Below, one piece after another: positions 38,968 through 52,059 of a DNA stretch of 64,000 bases. This stretch comes from Hippophae tibetana (taxonomy: Eukaryota > Streptophyta > Magnoliopsida > Rosales > Elaeagnaceae). Location of the stretch: the NCBI GenBank assembly GCA_037013495.1, contig CM072810.1, forward strand, positions 49,338,843 to 49,402,842, given 5' to 3'. A model generated the notes under the pieces. It was given only the letters and a program-made list of their open reading frames with translations. It was not told the origin of the DNA and did no database searches. Made by a program: the position numbers and the translations under genes. Position 1 is the first letter of the stretch; each line of letters opens with the position of its first letter.

Positions 38968-40063
38968 TGAGATGGCATCAAATTTGGAATATCATTTTTG
39001 TACCTAAATTTCACCATTTACATCATTTATTGAGGGTTTTTAGTTTTTTGCCCACCATTTCCGTTGTACTTTCTTTCAATTTTATTCAAAAGAACCGTAA
39101 AGGAGATTTTGGTGCAAACAAAGGGTTCTTTATTTATGCATCCAATCAATATCTATGCTTCCAAAGAACAAATAAGGGAAGAGAAAAAGAAAGGAGGTAC
39201 TGTTCACTTTTTAAAAAAGAATAAAACATTTGATAAATCGCAATTTCAACTTTAAAAGAAGATAACTTTTGACTCGGGTATTGAAACGACTATATTATTA
39301 TATGAAACCGAAGCTCTTAGAGATTCACACAATATGAGATGGCCTCAAATTTGGAATATCATTTTTGTACCTAAATTTCAACATTTACATCATTTCTTGA
39401 GGGTTTTTAGTTTTTTGCCCACCATTCCCGTTGTACTTTCTTTCAATTTTATTCAAAAGAACCGTAAAGGAGATTTTGCTGCAAACAAAGGGTCCTTTTA
39501 TTTATGTGTTCAATCCCTATATATTCTTCCAAAAAAAATGAGTGAAGAAAAAGGAAAAGGCTACTGTTCCTATTTAAAAAAGGAACAAAACATTTGATAA
39601 ATCGGAGTTCCAACTTGAAACGACGATAAAAGTTTACTTGCATATCGAGACAACTATTTTAATATATCAAAATGAAGCCCGTACCGATTCAAAAAATCTG
39701 ATGTGGCCTCACAAAGGAACCACATTTTTTAACCCAAATTCCATCGTTTACATCATTTACCGAGGGTTTAAGTGTTTATCTCACAATTTCCGTTGTACTT
39801 ACTTTCTATTTTATTGAAAAGTGCCGTAAAGGAGATTTTGGTGCAAACAAAGGGTTCTTTATTTATTCGTTCAATCAATATCTAAACTTTCAAAGAACAA
39901 ATAAGGGAAGAGAAAAAGAAAGGAGGTATTGTTCACATTTTAAAAAAGAATAAAACATTTGATAAATCGCAATTTTAACTTTAAAAGATGATAACTTTGG
40001 ACTCGGGTATTGAAACCACTATATTATTATATGAAACCGAAGCTCTTAGCGATTCACACAATA
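38968..40063. repeat. Three-monomer unit A/C - (A/C/A) - B/C
   Basis: Monomers start at 38968 (A/C), 39335 (triple hybrid) and 39699 (B/C). The 39335 copy starts as A, becomes C near its middle, then returns to A at the duplication junction. Its 3' half is identical in type to 37513. Confidence 0.86.
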
Positions 40064-40790
40064 TGAGATGGCCTCAAATTTGGAATATCATTTTTGTACC
40101 TAAATTTCACCATTTATATCATTTATTGAGGGTTTTTAGTTTTTTCCCACCTTTTCCGTTGTACTTACTTTCGATTTTATTCAAAAAATCCATAAAAGAG
40201 ATATTGGTGCAAAAAAATGGTCCTTTTATTTATGTGTTCAATCCCTATATATTCTTCCAAAGAAAATGAGTGAAGAAAAAGGAAAAGGCTATTGTTACCA
40301 TTTAAAAAAGGAACAAAACATTTGAAAAATCGGAGTTCCAACTTTAAATGACGATAAAAGTTTACTTGCATATCGAGACAACTATTTTAATATATCAAAT
40401 TGAAGCCCGTACCAATTCAAAAAATCTGATGTGGCCCCACAAAGAAACCACATTTTTGTACCGAAATTCCATCGTTTACATCATGTACCGAGGGTTTAAG
40501 TGTTTGTCTCACAATTTCCGTTGTACTAACTTTCTATTTTATTCAAAAGTGCCGTAAAGGAGATTTTGGTGCAAACAAGGGTTCTTTATTTATGGGTTCA
40601 ATCAATATCTATGTTTCCAAAAAACAAATAAGGGAAAAGAAAAAGAAAGGAGGTACTGTTCACATTTTAAAAAAGAATAAAACATTTGATAAATCGCAAT
40701 TCCAACTTTAAAAGATTATAACTTTTGACTCGGGTATTAAAACGACTATATATTTATACGAAACCGAAGCTCTTAGCGATTCACACAATA
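40064..40790. repeat. Two-monomer unit A-B/C
   Basis: Monomers start at 40064 and 40427. This is the copy-2 counterpart of 38241-38967, with few substitutions. Confidence 0.87.
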
Positions 40791-42250
40791 TGAGATGGCA
40801 TCAAATTTGGAATATCATTTTTGTACCTAAATTTCACCATTTACATCATTTATTGAGGGTTTTTAGTTTTTTGCCCACCATTTCCGTTGTACTTTCTTTC
40901 AATTTTATTCAAAAGAACCGTAAAGGAGATTTTGGTGCAAACAAAGGGTTCTTTATTTATGCATCCAATCAATATCTATGCTTCCAAAGAACAAATAAGG
41001 GAAGAGAAAAAGAAAGGAGGTACTGTTCACATTTTAAAAAAGAATAAAACATTTGATAAATCGCAATTTCAACTTTAAAAGAAGATAACATTTGACTCGG
41101 GTATTGAAACGACTATATTATTATATGAAACCGAAGCTCTTAGAGATTCACACAATATGAGATGGCCGCAAATTTGGAATATCATTTTTATACCTAAATT
41201 TCAACATTTACATCATTTCTTGAGGGTTTTTAGTTTTTTGCCCACCATTCCCGTTGTACTTTCTTTCAATTTTATTCAAAAGAACCGTAAAGGAGATTTT
41301 GCTGCAAACAAAGGGTTCTTTATTTATGAATCCAATCAATATCTATGCTTCCAAAGAACAAATAAGGGAAGAGAAAAAGAAAGGAGGTACTGTTCACATT
41401 TTAAAAAAGAATAAAACATTTGATAAATCGCAATTTCAACTTTAAAAGAAGATAACTTTTGACTCGGGTATTGAAACGACTATATTATTATATGAAACCG
41501 AAGCTCTTAGAGATTCACACAATATGAGATGGCCTCAAATTTGGAATATCATTTTTGTACCTAAATTTCACCATTTACATAATTTGTTGAGGGTTTTTAG
41601 TTTTTGCCCACCATTTTTGTTGTACTTATTTCGATTTTATTCAAAAGATCCATAAAAGAGATATTGGTGCAAACAAAGGGTTCTTTTATTTATGTGTTCC
41701 ATCCCTATATATTCTTCCAAAAAAAATGAGTGAAGAAAAAGGAAAAGGCTATTGTTCCCATTTAAAAAAGGAACAATACATTTGATAAATCGGAGTTCCA
41801 ACTTTAAATGACGATAAAAGTTTACTTGCATATCGAGACAACTATTATAATATATCAAAATGACGCCCATACCGATTTTAAAAATCTGATTTGGCCCCAC
41901 AAATGAACCACATTTTTGTACCCATATTCCATCGTTTACATCATTTACCGAGGGTTTTATGTGTTTGTCTCACCATTTCCGTTGTACTTACTTTGTATTT
42001 TATTCAAAAGTGCCGTAAAGGAGATTTTGGTGCAAACAAAGGGTTCTTTATTTATTTGCTTCAATCAATATCTATGCTTCCAAAAAAATATGACAAAAGT
42101 GAAAGGAAATGGCTATTGTTTCCATTTTAAAAAGGAACAAAACATTTGATAAATCGGAGTTCCAACTTTAAAGGACGATAAATTTTTACTCTGTTATCGA
42201 AACAACTATTATAATATATCAAATGGAAGCCCGTACAGATTCAAATAATC
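40791..42250. repeat. Four-monomer unit A/C-A/C-A-B(C)B
   Basis: Monomers start at 40791, 41158, 41525 and 41887. The last begins and ends as B but has a C-like centre (TATTTTATTCAAAAGTGCCG, GATTTTGGTGC), an internal patch. It is the last unit of the left-hand mosaic zone. Confidence 0.84.
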
Positions 42251-43703
42251 TGATTCGGCCCCTCAAAGGAACCACATTTTTGTACACAAATTCCATCGTT
42301 TACATCATTTACTGAGGGTTTTAAGTGTTTGTCTCACAATTTCCGTTGTACTTACTTTCTATTTTATTCAAAAGAGCCATAAAGGAGATTTTGGTGCAAA
42401 CAAAGGGTTATTTATATATTGGTTCAATCAATATCTATGCTTCCAAAGAACAAATAAGGGAAGGGAAATAGAAAGGAGGTACTGTTCACATTTTAAAAAA
42501 GAATAAAACATTTGATAAATCGCAATTTCAACTTTAAAAGATGATAACTTTTGACTCCGGTATTAAAACGACTATATTATTATATGAAACCGAAGGTCTT
42601 AGCGATTCACACAATATGAGATGGCCTCAAATTTGGAATATCATTTTTGTACCTAAATATCACCATTTACATCATTTATTGAGGGTTTTTAGTTTTTTCC
42701 CACCATATCCGTTGTACTTACTTTCGATTTTATTCAAAAGTTCCATAAAGGAGATATTGGTGCAAACAAAGGGTCCTTTATTTATGTGTTCAATACATAT
42801 ATATTCTTCCAAAAAAAATGAGTAAAAAAAAGGAAAAGGCTATTGTTCCCATTTAAAAAAGGAACAAAACATTTGATAAATCGGAGTTCCAACTTTAAAC
42901 GACGATAAACTTTTACATGAATATAGAGACAACTATTATATTATATCAAATTGAAGATTGTACCGATTCAAACCATCTGATTTGGCCCCATAGACGAACC
43001 ACATATTTGTACGCAAATTCCATCATTTACATCATTTACCGAGAGTTTTAAGTGTTTGTCTCACCATTTCCGTTGTACTTACTTTCTATTATATTGAAAA
43101 GAGCCGTAAAGGAGATATTTGTCCAAACAAATTTTTCTTTATTTATGTGTTAAATCAATATATATTCTTCCAAAAAATATATGAGAAAAGTGAAAGGAAA
43201 AGGCTATTGTTCCCATTTTAAAAAGGAACAAAACATTTGATAAATCGGAGTTCCAACTTTAAAGGACGATAAATGTTTACTATTGTATCGAAACAACTAT
43301 TATAATATATCAAATTGAAGCACGTACCGATTCAAACAATCTGATGTGCATACACAAAGGAACCACATTTTTGTACCCAAATTCTATCGTTTACATCATT
43401 TACCGAGGGTTTTAAGTGTTTGTATCACCATTTCCGTTGTACTTACTTTCTATTATATTGAAAAGAGCCGTAAAGGAGATATTTTTCCAAACAAATTGTT
43501 CTTTATTTATGTGTTAAATTAATATATATTCTTATAAAAAAATATGAGAAAAGTGAAAGGAAATGGCTATTGTTCCCATTTTAAAAAGGAAAAAACATTT
43601 GATAAATCGTAGTTCCAACTTTAAAGGACGATAAATTTTTACTCTGTTATCGAAAAAACTATTATAATATATCAAAGTGAAGCCCGTACCGATTCAAACA
43701 ATC
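42251..43703. repeat. Four-monomer unit C-A-B1-B2
   Basis: Monomers start at 42251, 42617, 42978 and 43342. Two B monomers in tandem replace the A/C-A pair of the left-hand tetramers. The second B starts GATGTGCATACAC. Confidence 0.86.
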
Positions 43704-44792
43704 TGATTCGGCCCCACAACGGAACCACATTTTTCTACGCAAATTCCATCGTTTACATCATTTACTGAGGGCTTTAAGTGTTTGTCTCACAATTTCCGTT
43801 GTACTTACTTTCTATTTTATTCAAAAGAGCCGTAAAGGAGATTTTGGTGCAAACAAAGGGTTCTTTATTTATGCGTTCAATCAATATCTATGCTTCCAAA
43901 GAACAAATAACGGAAGAGAAAAAGAAAGGAGGTACTGTTCACATTTTAAAAGAGAATAAAACATTTGATAAATCACAATTTCAACTTTAAAAGATGATAA
44001 CTTTTGACTCAGGTATTGAAACGACTATATTATTATATGAAACCGAAGCTCTTAGCGATTCACACAATATGAGATCGCCTCAAATTTGGAATATCATTTT
44101 TGTACCTAAATATCACCATTTACATCATTTATTGAGGGTTTTTAGTTTTTTCCCACCATATCCGTTGTACTTACTTTGGATTTTATTCAAAATATCCACA
44201 AAGGAGATATTGGTGCAAACAAAGGGTCCTTTATTTATGTGTTCAATACATATATATTCTTCCAAAAAAAATGAGTAAAGAAAAAGGAAAAGGCTATTGT
44301 TCCCATTTAAAAAAGGAACAAAACATTTGATAAATCGCAGTTCCAACTTTAAACGACAATAAACTTTTACATGCATATAGAGACAACTATTATAATATAT
44401 CAAATTGAAGATCGTTCCGATTCAAACCATCTGATTTGGCCCCATAGAGGAACCACATATTTGTATGCAAATTCCATCGTTTACATCATTTACCGTGGGT
44501 TTTAAGTGTTTGTCTCACAATTTCCGTTGTACTTACTTTCTATTTTATTGAAAAGTGCCGTAAAGGCGATTTTGGTGCAAACAAAGGGTTCTTCATTTAT
44601 GCGTTCAATCAATATCTATGCTTCCAAAAAACAAATAAATGAAGAGAAAAAGAAAGGAGGTACTGTTCACATTTAAAAAAAAATACTTTGATAAATCGCA
44701 ATTTAAACTTTAAAAGATAATAACTTTTGACTCGGGGATTGAAACGACTATATTATTGTATGAAACCGAAACTCTTAGTGATTCACACAATA
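43704..44792. repeat. Three-monomer unit C-A-B1/C
   Basis: Monomers start at 43704, 44070 (GAGATCGCC) and 44432 (B1 start, C end). The C tail carries ATAACGGAAGAG, TTTTAAAAGAGAATAAA and AAATCACAATTTC, a haplotype that reappears at 50.1 and 51.2 kb. Confidence 0.86.
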
Positions 44793-45518
44793 TGAGATGG
44801 CCTCAAATTTGGAATATCATTTTTGTACCTAAATTTCACCATTTACATCATTTGTTGAGGGTTTTTAGTTTTTGCCCACCATTTCCGTTGTACTTACTTT
44901 GGATTTTATTCAAAATATCCACAAAGGAGATATTGATGCAAACAAAGGGTCCTTTATTTATGTGTTCAATACATATATATTCTTCCAAAAAAAATGAGTA
45001 AAGAAAAAGGAAAAGGCTATTGTTCCCATTTAAAAAAGGAACAAAACATTTGATAAATCGCAGTTCCAACTTTAAACGACAATAAACTTTTACATGCATA
45101 TAGAGACAACTATTATAATATATCAAATTGAAGATCGTACCGATTTAAACCATCTGATTTGGCCCCATAGAGGAACCACATATTTGTACGCAAATTCCAT
45201 CATTTACATCATTTACCGAGAGTTTTAAGTGTTTGTCTCACCATTTCCGTTGTACTTACTTTCTATTATATTGAAAAGAGCCGTAAAGGAGATATTTGTC
45301 CAAACAAATTGTTCTTTATTTATGTGTTAAATCAATATATATTCTTCCAAAACACATATGAGAAAAGTGAAAGGAAAAGGCTATTGTTCCCATTTTAAAA
45401 AGGAACAAAACATTTGATAAATCGGAGTTCCAACATTAAAGAACGATAAATTTTTACTATGTTATCAAAAAAAATATTATAATATATCAAAATTAAGCCC
45501 GTACCGATTCAAACAATC
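44793..45518. repeat. Two-monomer unit A-B1
   Basis: Monomers start at 44793 and 45155. The A copy repeats 44070 at 723 bp from its middle onward, sharing TTTGGATTTTATTC and AAATATCCACAAAGG. Confidence 0.86.
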
Positions 45519-46605
45519 TGATTTGGCCCAAAAAGGAACCACATTTTTGTACGCAAATTCCATCGTTTAAATCATTTACCTAGGGTTTTAAGTGTGTGTC
45601 TCACAATTTCTCTTGTACTTACTTTCTATTTTATTGAAAAGTGTCGTAAAGGAGATTTTGGTGCAAACAAAGGGTTATTTATTTATACGTTCAATCAATA
45701 TCTATGCTTCCAAAAAACAAATAAATGAAGAGAAAAAGAAAGGAGGTACTGTTCACATTTTAAAAAAAATAAATAATTTGATAAATCGCAATTTCAACTT
45801 TAAAAGATAATAACTTTTGACTCGGGGATTGAAACGACTATATTATTATATGAAACCGAAGCTCTTAGCGATTCACACAATATGAGATGGCCTCAAATTT
45901 GGAATATCCTTTTTGTACCTAAATTTCACCATTTACATCATTTGTTGAGGGTTTTTAGTTTTTGCCCACCATTTCCGTTGTACTTACTTTCGATTTTATT
46001 CAAAAGAGCCGTAAAGGAGGTATTGGTGCAAACAAAGGGTCCTTTATTTATGTGTTCAATACATATATATTCTTCCAAAAAATGAGTAAAGAAAAAGGAA
46101 AAGGCTACTGTTCCCATTTAAAAAAGGAACAATACATTTGATAAATGGGAGTTCCAACTTTAAACGACGATAAAGTTTTACTTGCATATCGAGACAATTA
46201 TTTTAATATATCAAAATAAAGCCCGTACCAATTCAAAAAATCAGATGTGGCCACACAAAGGAACCACATTTTTGTACCCAAATTCCATCGTTTACATCAT
46301 TTACCGAGGGTTTTAAGTGTTTGTCTCACCATTTCCGTTGTATTTACTTTCTATTATTTTGAAAAGAGCCGTAAAGGAGATATTTGTCCAAACAAATTGT
46401 TCTTTATTTATGTGTTAAATAAATACATAATCTTCCAAAAAAATATGAGAAAAGTGAAAGGAAAAGGCTATTGTTCCTATTTTAAAAAGGAACAAAACAT
46501 TTGATAAATCGGAGTTCCAACTTTAAAGGACGATAAATTTTTAATCTGTTATCGAAACAACTATTATAATATATCAAATTGAAGCCCGTACCGATTCAAA
46601 TAATC
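45519..46605. repeat. Three-monomer unit C-A-B2
   Basis: Monomers start at 45519, 45883 and 46243. At 1,087 bp it is the shortest trimer, through several one-base losses in A-runs. The B anchor reads ATCAGATGTGG. Confidence 0.87.
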
Positions 46606-46971
46606 TGATTTGGCCCCACAAAGGAACCACATTTTTGTACGCAAATTCTATCGTTTACATCATTTACTGAGGGTTTTAAGTGTTTGTCTCACAATTTCCG
46701 TTGTACTTACTTTCTATTTTATTCAAAAGAGCCGTAAAGGAGATTTTGGTGCAAACAAAGGGTTCTTTATTTATGCTCTCAATCAATATCTATGCTTCCA
46801 AAGAACAAATAAGGGAAGGGAAAAAGAAAGGAGGTACTGTTGACATTTTTAAAAAAAATAAAACATTTGATAAATCGCAATTTCAACTTTAAAAGATGAT
46901 AACTTTTGACTCCGGTATTAAAACGACTATATTATTATATGAAACCGAAGGTCTTAGGGATTCACACAATA
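46606..46971. repeat. Exemplar of monomer type C
   Basis: Type C opens GATTTGGCCCCACAAAGGAA. It has GTCTCACAATTTCCGTTG, TATTTTATTCAAAAGAGCC, GATTTTGGTGCAAACAAAGG and AATCAATATCTATGCTTCC. It then has a long purine run before TACTG, GATAAATCGCAATTTCAAC, and a C-only tail with GACTCCGGTATTAAAACGAC (consensus GACTCGGGTATTGAAACGAC) and GAAACCGAAGG. It lacks an intact GTTCC/GGAAC dyad. At 366 bp it is the longest class. Confidence 0.9.
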
Positions 46972-47695
46972 TGAGATGGCCTCAAATTTGGAATATCATT
47001 TTTGTACCTAAATATCACCATTTACATCATTTATTGAGGGTTTTTAGTTTTTTCCCACCATATCTGTTGTACTTACTTTCGATTTTATTCAGAAGAGCCG
47101 TAAAGAAGATATTGGTGCAAACAAAGGGTCCTTTATTTATGTGTTCAATCCCTATATATTCTTCAAAAAAAATGAGTAAAGAAAATGGAAAAGGCTATTG
47201 TTCCCATTTAAAAAAGGAAAAAACAATTGATAAATTGGAGTTCCAACTTTAAAAAACGATAAACTTTTACATGCATATCGAGACAACTATTTTAATATAT
47301 CAAATAGAGGATCGTACCGATTCAAACAATCTGATGTGGCCCCACAAAGGAACCACATTTTTGTACGCAAATTCCATCGTTTACATCATTTACCGAGGGT
47401 TTTAAGTGTTTGTCTCACCATTTCCATTGTACTTACTTTCTATTATATTGAAAAGAGCCGTAAAGGAGATATTTGTCCAAACAAATTGTTCTTTATTTAT
47501 GTGTTAAATCAATATATATTCTTCCAAAAAATATATGAGAAAAGTGAAAGGAAAAGGCTATTGTTCCCATTTTAAAAAGGAACAAAACATTTGATAAATC
47601 GGAGTTCCAACTTTAAAGGACGATAAATGTTTACTATTGTATCGAAACAAGTATTATAATATATCAAATTGAAGCCCGTACCGATTTAAACAATC
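46606..47695. repeat. Three-monomer unit C-A-B2
   Basis: Monomers start at 46606, 46972 and 47332. The C-to-A passage contains the longest open frame of the window (118 codons from 46896), which I do not regard as a gene. Confidence 0.88.
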
Positions 47696-48786
47696 TGATT
47701 TGGCCCCACAAAGGAACCACATTTTTGTACGCAAATTCCATCGTTTACATCATTTACCGAGGGTTTTAAGTGTTTGTCTCACAATTTCCGTTGTACTTAC
47801 TTTCTATTTTATTCCAAAGAGCCGTAAAGGAGATTTTGGTGCAAACAAAGGGTTCTTTATTTATGCGTTCAATCAATATCTATCCTTCCAAAGAACAAAT
47901 AAGGGAAGAGAAAAAGAAAGGAGCTACTGTTCACATTTTAAAAAAGAATAAAACATTTCATAAATCGTAATTTGAACTTTAAAAGAATATAACTTTTGAC
48001 TCGGGTATTGAAACGACAATATTATTATATGAAACCGAAGCTCTTAGCGATTCACACCATATGAGATGGCCTCAAATTTGGAATATCATTTTTGTACCAA
48101 ACTTTCAACATTTACATCATTTATTGAGGGTTTTTAGTTTTTTCCCAACCATTTCTGTTGTACTTACTTGCGATTTTATTCAGAAGAGCCGTAAAGGAAA
48201 TATTGGTGCAAACAAAGGGTCCTTTATTTATGTGTTAAATCAATATATAATCTTCCAAAAAAAATGAGTAAAGAAAAAGGAAAACGCTACTGTTCCCATT
48301 TAAAAAAGGAAAAAACATTTGATAAATCGGAGTTCCAACTTTAAACGACTTTGAAATTTTACTTGCATATCGAGAAAACTATTATAATATATCAAATTGA
48401 AGATCGTACCGATTCAAACAATTGGATTTGGCCCCATAGAGGAACCACATATTTGTACGCAAATTCCATCGTTTAAATCATTTATCGGGGGTTTTAAGTG
48501 TTTGTCTCACCATTTCCATTGTACTTACTTTCTATTATATTGAAAAGAGCCGTAAAGGAGATATTTGTCCAAAGAAATTGTTCTTTATTTATGTGTTAAA
48601 TCAATATATATTCTTCCAAAAATCATATGAGAAAAGTGAAAGGAAAAGGCTATTGTTCCCATTTTAAAAAGGAACAAAACATTTGATAAATCGGAGTTCC
48701 AACATTAAATGACGATTAATTTTTACTCTTTATCGAAACAACTATTATAATATATCAAATTAAAGCCCGTACCGATTCAAACAATC
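47696..48786. repeat. Three-monomer unit C-A-B1
   Basis: Monomers start at 47696, 48062 and 48424. The B copy starts ATTGGATTTGGCCCCATAG, a right-hand descendant of B1. The A copy has the tail CGACTTTGAAATTTTAC. Confidence 0.88.
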
Positions 48787-49877
48787 TGATTTGGCCCCAA
48801 AAAGGAACCACATTTTTGTACGCAAATTCCAATGTTTACATCATTTACTGAGGGTTTTAAGTGTTTGTCTCATAATTTCCGTTGTACTTACTATCTAATT
48901 TATTCAAAAGTGCCGTAAAGATGATTTTGGTGCAAACAAAGGGTTCTTTATTTATGCGTTCAGTCAATATCTATGCTTCCAAATAACAAATAAGGGAAGA
49001 GAAAAAGAAAGGAGGTACTGTTCGCATTTTAAAAAAGAATAAAACATTTGATAAATCGCAATTTCAACTTTAAAAGATGATAACTTTTTACTCGGGTATT
49101 GAAACGACTATATTATTATATTAAACCGAAGCTCTTAGCGATTCACACAATATGAGATGGCCTCAAATTTGGAATATTATTTTTGTACCTAAATTTCACC
49201 ATTTACATCATTTATTGAGGGTTTTTAATTTTTTGCCCACCATTTCTGTTGTACTTACTCTCGATTTTATTCAAAAGATCCGTAAAGGAGATATTGGTGC
49301 AAACAAAGGGTTCTTTATTTATGTGTTCAATACATATAAATTCTTCCAAAAATAATGAGTTAAGAAAAAGGAAAAGGCTACTGTTCCCATTTAAAAAAGG
49401 AACAAAAGATTTGATAAATCGGAGTTCCAACTTTAAACGACGATACAATTTTACTTGCATATTTAGACAACTATTTTAATATATTAAAATGAAGCCCGTA
49501 CCGATTCAAAAAATCTGATGTGGCCCCACAAAGGAACCACATTTTTGTACCCAAATTCCATCGTTTACATCATTTACCGAGGGTTTTAAGTGTTTGTCTC
49601 ACCATTTCCGTTGTACTTACTTTCACTTATATTGAAAAGAGTCGTAAAGGAGATATTTGTTCAAACAAATTGTTCTTTATTTATGTGTTAAATCAATATA
49701 TATTCTTCCAAAAAAATATGAGAAAAGTGAAAGGAAAAGGCTATTGTTCCCATTTTAAAAAGGAACAAAACATTTGATAAATTGGAGTTCCAACTTTAAA
49801 GGATGATAAATTTTTACTCTTTATCGAAACAACTATTATAATATATCAAATTGAAGCCCGTACCGATTCAAACAATC
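48787..49877. repeat. Three-monomer unit C-A-B2
   Basis: Monomers start at 48787, 49153 and 49516. The C copy has ACTATCTAATTTATTC, AAAGATGATTTTGG and TTCAGTCAATATC; most of these reappear as a patch at 51.07-51.17 kb. Confidence 0.88.
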
Positions 49878-50968
49878 TGATTTCGCCACACAAAGGATCC
49901 ACATTTTTGTACGCAAAGTCCAGCGTTTACATCATTTACCGAGGGTTTTAAGTGTTTGTCTCACAATTTCCGTTGTACTTACTTTCTATTTTATTCAAAA
50001 GCGCCGTAAAGAAGATTTTGGTGCAAACAAAGGGTTCTTTATTTATGCGTTCAATCAATATCTATGCTTCCAAAGAACAAATAACGGAAGAGAAAAAGAA
50101 AGGAGGTACTGTTCACATTTTAAAAGAGAATAAAACATTTGATAAATCACAATTTCAACTTTAAAAGATGATAACTTTTGACTCAGGTATTGAAACGACT
50201 ATATTATTATATGAAACCGAAGCTCTTAGCGATTCACACAATATGAGATCGCCTCAAATTTGGAATATCATTTTTGTAAATAAATTTCACCATTTACATC
50301 ATTTATTGAGGGTTTTTAGTTTTTTGCCCACCATTTCTGTTGTACTTACTCTCGATTTTATTCAAAAGATCCGTAAAGGAGATATTGGTGCAAACAAAGG
50401 GTTCTTTATTTATGTGTTCAATACATATATATTCTTCCAAAAAAAGTGAGTAAAGAAAAAGGAAAAGGCTACTGTTCCCATTTAAAAAAGGAACAAAACA
50501 TTTGATAAATCAGAGTTCCAACTTTAAACGACGATACATTTTTACTTGCATATCGAGACAACTATTTTAATATATTAAAATGAAGCCCGTACCGATTCAA
50601 AAAATCTGATGTGGCGCCACAAAGGAACCATATTTTTGTACCCAAATTCCATAGTTTACATCATTTACCGAGGGTTTTAAGTGTTTGTCTCACCATTTCC
50701 GTTGTACTTACTTTCACTTATATTGAAAAGAGTCGTAAAGGAGATATTTGTTCAAACAAATTGTTCTTTATTTATGTGTTAAATCAATATATATTCTTCC
50801 AAAAAAATATGAGAAAAGTGAAAGGAAATGGCTATTGTTCCCATTTTAAAAAGGAACAAAACATTTGATAAATTGGAGTTCCAACTTTAAAGGATGATAA
50901 ATTTTTACTCTTTATCGAAACAACTATTATAATATATCAAATTGAAGCCCGTACCGATTCAAACAATC
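49878..50968. repeat. Three-monomer unit C-A-B2
   Basis: Monomers start at 49878 (GATTTCGCCACAC, with GGATCC at 49895), 50244 (GAGATCGCC, with GTAAATAAATTTC) and 50607 (GTGGCGCC). Confidence 0.88.
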
Positions 50969-52059
50969 TGATTTCGCCACACAAAGGATCCACATTTTTG
51001 TACGCAAAGTCCAGCGTTTACATCATTTACCGAGGGTTTTAAGTGTTTGTCTCACAATTTCCGTTGTACTTACTATCTAATTTATTCAAAAGTGCCGTAA
51101 AGATGATTTTGGTGCAAACAAAGGGTTCTTTATTTATGCGTTCAGTCAATATCTATGCTTCCAAATAACAAATAACGGAAGAGAAAAAGAAAGGAGGTAC
51201 TGTTCACATTTTAAAAGAGAATAAAACATTTGATAAATCACAATTTCAACTTTAAAAGATGATAACTTTTGACTCAGGTATTGAAACGACTATATTATTA
51301 TATGAAACCGAAGCTCTTAGCGATTCACACAATATGAGATCGCCTCAAATTTGGAATATCATTTTTGTAAATAAATTTCACCATTTACATCATTTATTGA
51401 GGGTTTTTAGTTTTTTGCCCACCATTTCTGTTGTACTTACTCTCGATTTTATTCAAAAGATCCGTAAAGGAGATATTGGTGCAAACAAAGGGTTCTTTAT
51501 TTATGTGTTCAATACATATATATTCTTCCAAAAAAAGTGAGTAAAGAAAAAGGAAAAGGCTACTGTTCCCATTTAAAAAAGGAACAAAACATTTGATAAA
51601 TCAGAGTTCCAACTTTAAACGACGATACATTTTTACTTGCATATCGAGACAACTATTTTAATATATTAAAATGAAGCCCGTACCGATTCAAAAAATCTGA
51701 TGTGGCGCCACAAAGGAACCATATTTTTGTACCCAAATTCCATAGTTTACATCATTTACCGAGGGTTTTAAGTTTTTGTCTCACCATTTTCGTTGTACTT
51801 ACTTTCTATTATATTGAAAAGAGCCGTAAAGGAGATATTTGTTCAAAAAAATTGTTCTTTATTTATGTGTTAAATCAATATATATTCTTCCAAAAAATAT
51901 GAGAAAAGTGAAAGGAAAAGGCTATTGTTCCCATTTTAAAAAGTAACAAAATATTTGATAAATCGGAGTTCCAACATTAAAGGACGATAAATTTTTACTC
52001 TATTATCGAAAAAACTATTATAATATATCAAAATGAAGCCCATACCGATTCAAAAAATC
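50969..52059. repeat. Three-monomer unit C-A-B2, near-copy of the preceding unit
   Basis: Monomers start at 50969, 51335 and 51698. It matches 49878-50968 at 1,091 bp including all its rare variants. The exceptions are a C segment near 51.07-51.17 kb that instead matches the C at 48787, and the later part of the B monomer from about 51,770. Confidence 0.88.

Larger units (their letters stand above)
37660..41310. repeat. Five-monomer segment (1,823 bp) duplicated in tandem
   Basis: Copy 1 runs from roughly 37.66 kb to about 39.485 kb and copy 2 from there to about 41.31 kb. Matching starts lie 1,823 bp apart: 37876/39699, 38241/40064, 38604/40427, 38968/40791 and 39335/41158. The junction is inside the monomer at 39335, between GATTTTGCTGC (ends 39482) and GGGTCC (C at 39494). 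Confidence 0.88.

Noticed and set aside
46896-47252. Longest open frame (118 codons) and the recurring 93-codon frame across C/A boundaries as possible small genes
   Set aside because: The same frame appears in dozens of copies with stops, frameshifts and substitutions that do not spare codons. Overlapping frames are equally open, monomer length is often not a multiple of three, and no domain is recognisable. Low stop density in a repeated sequence explains it.
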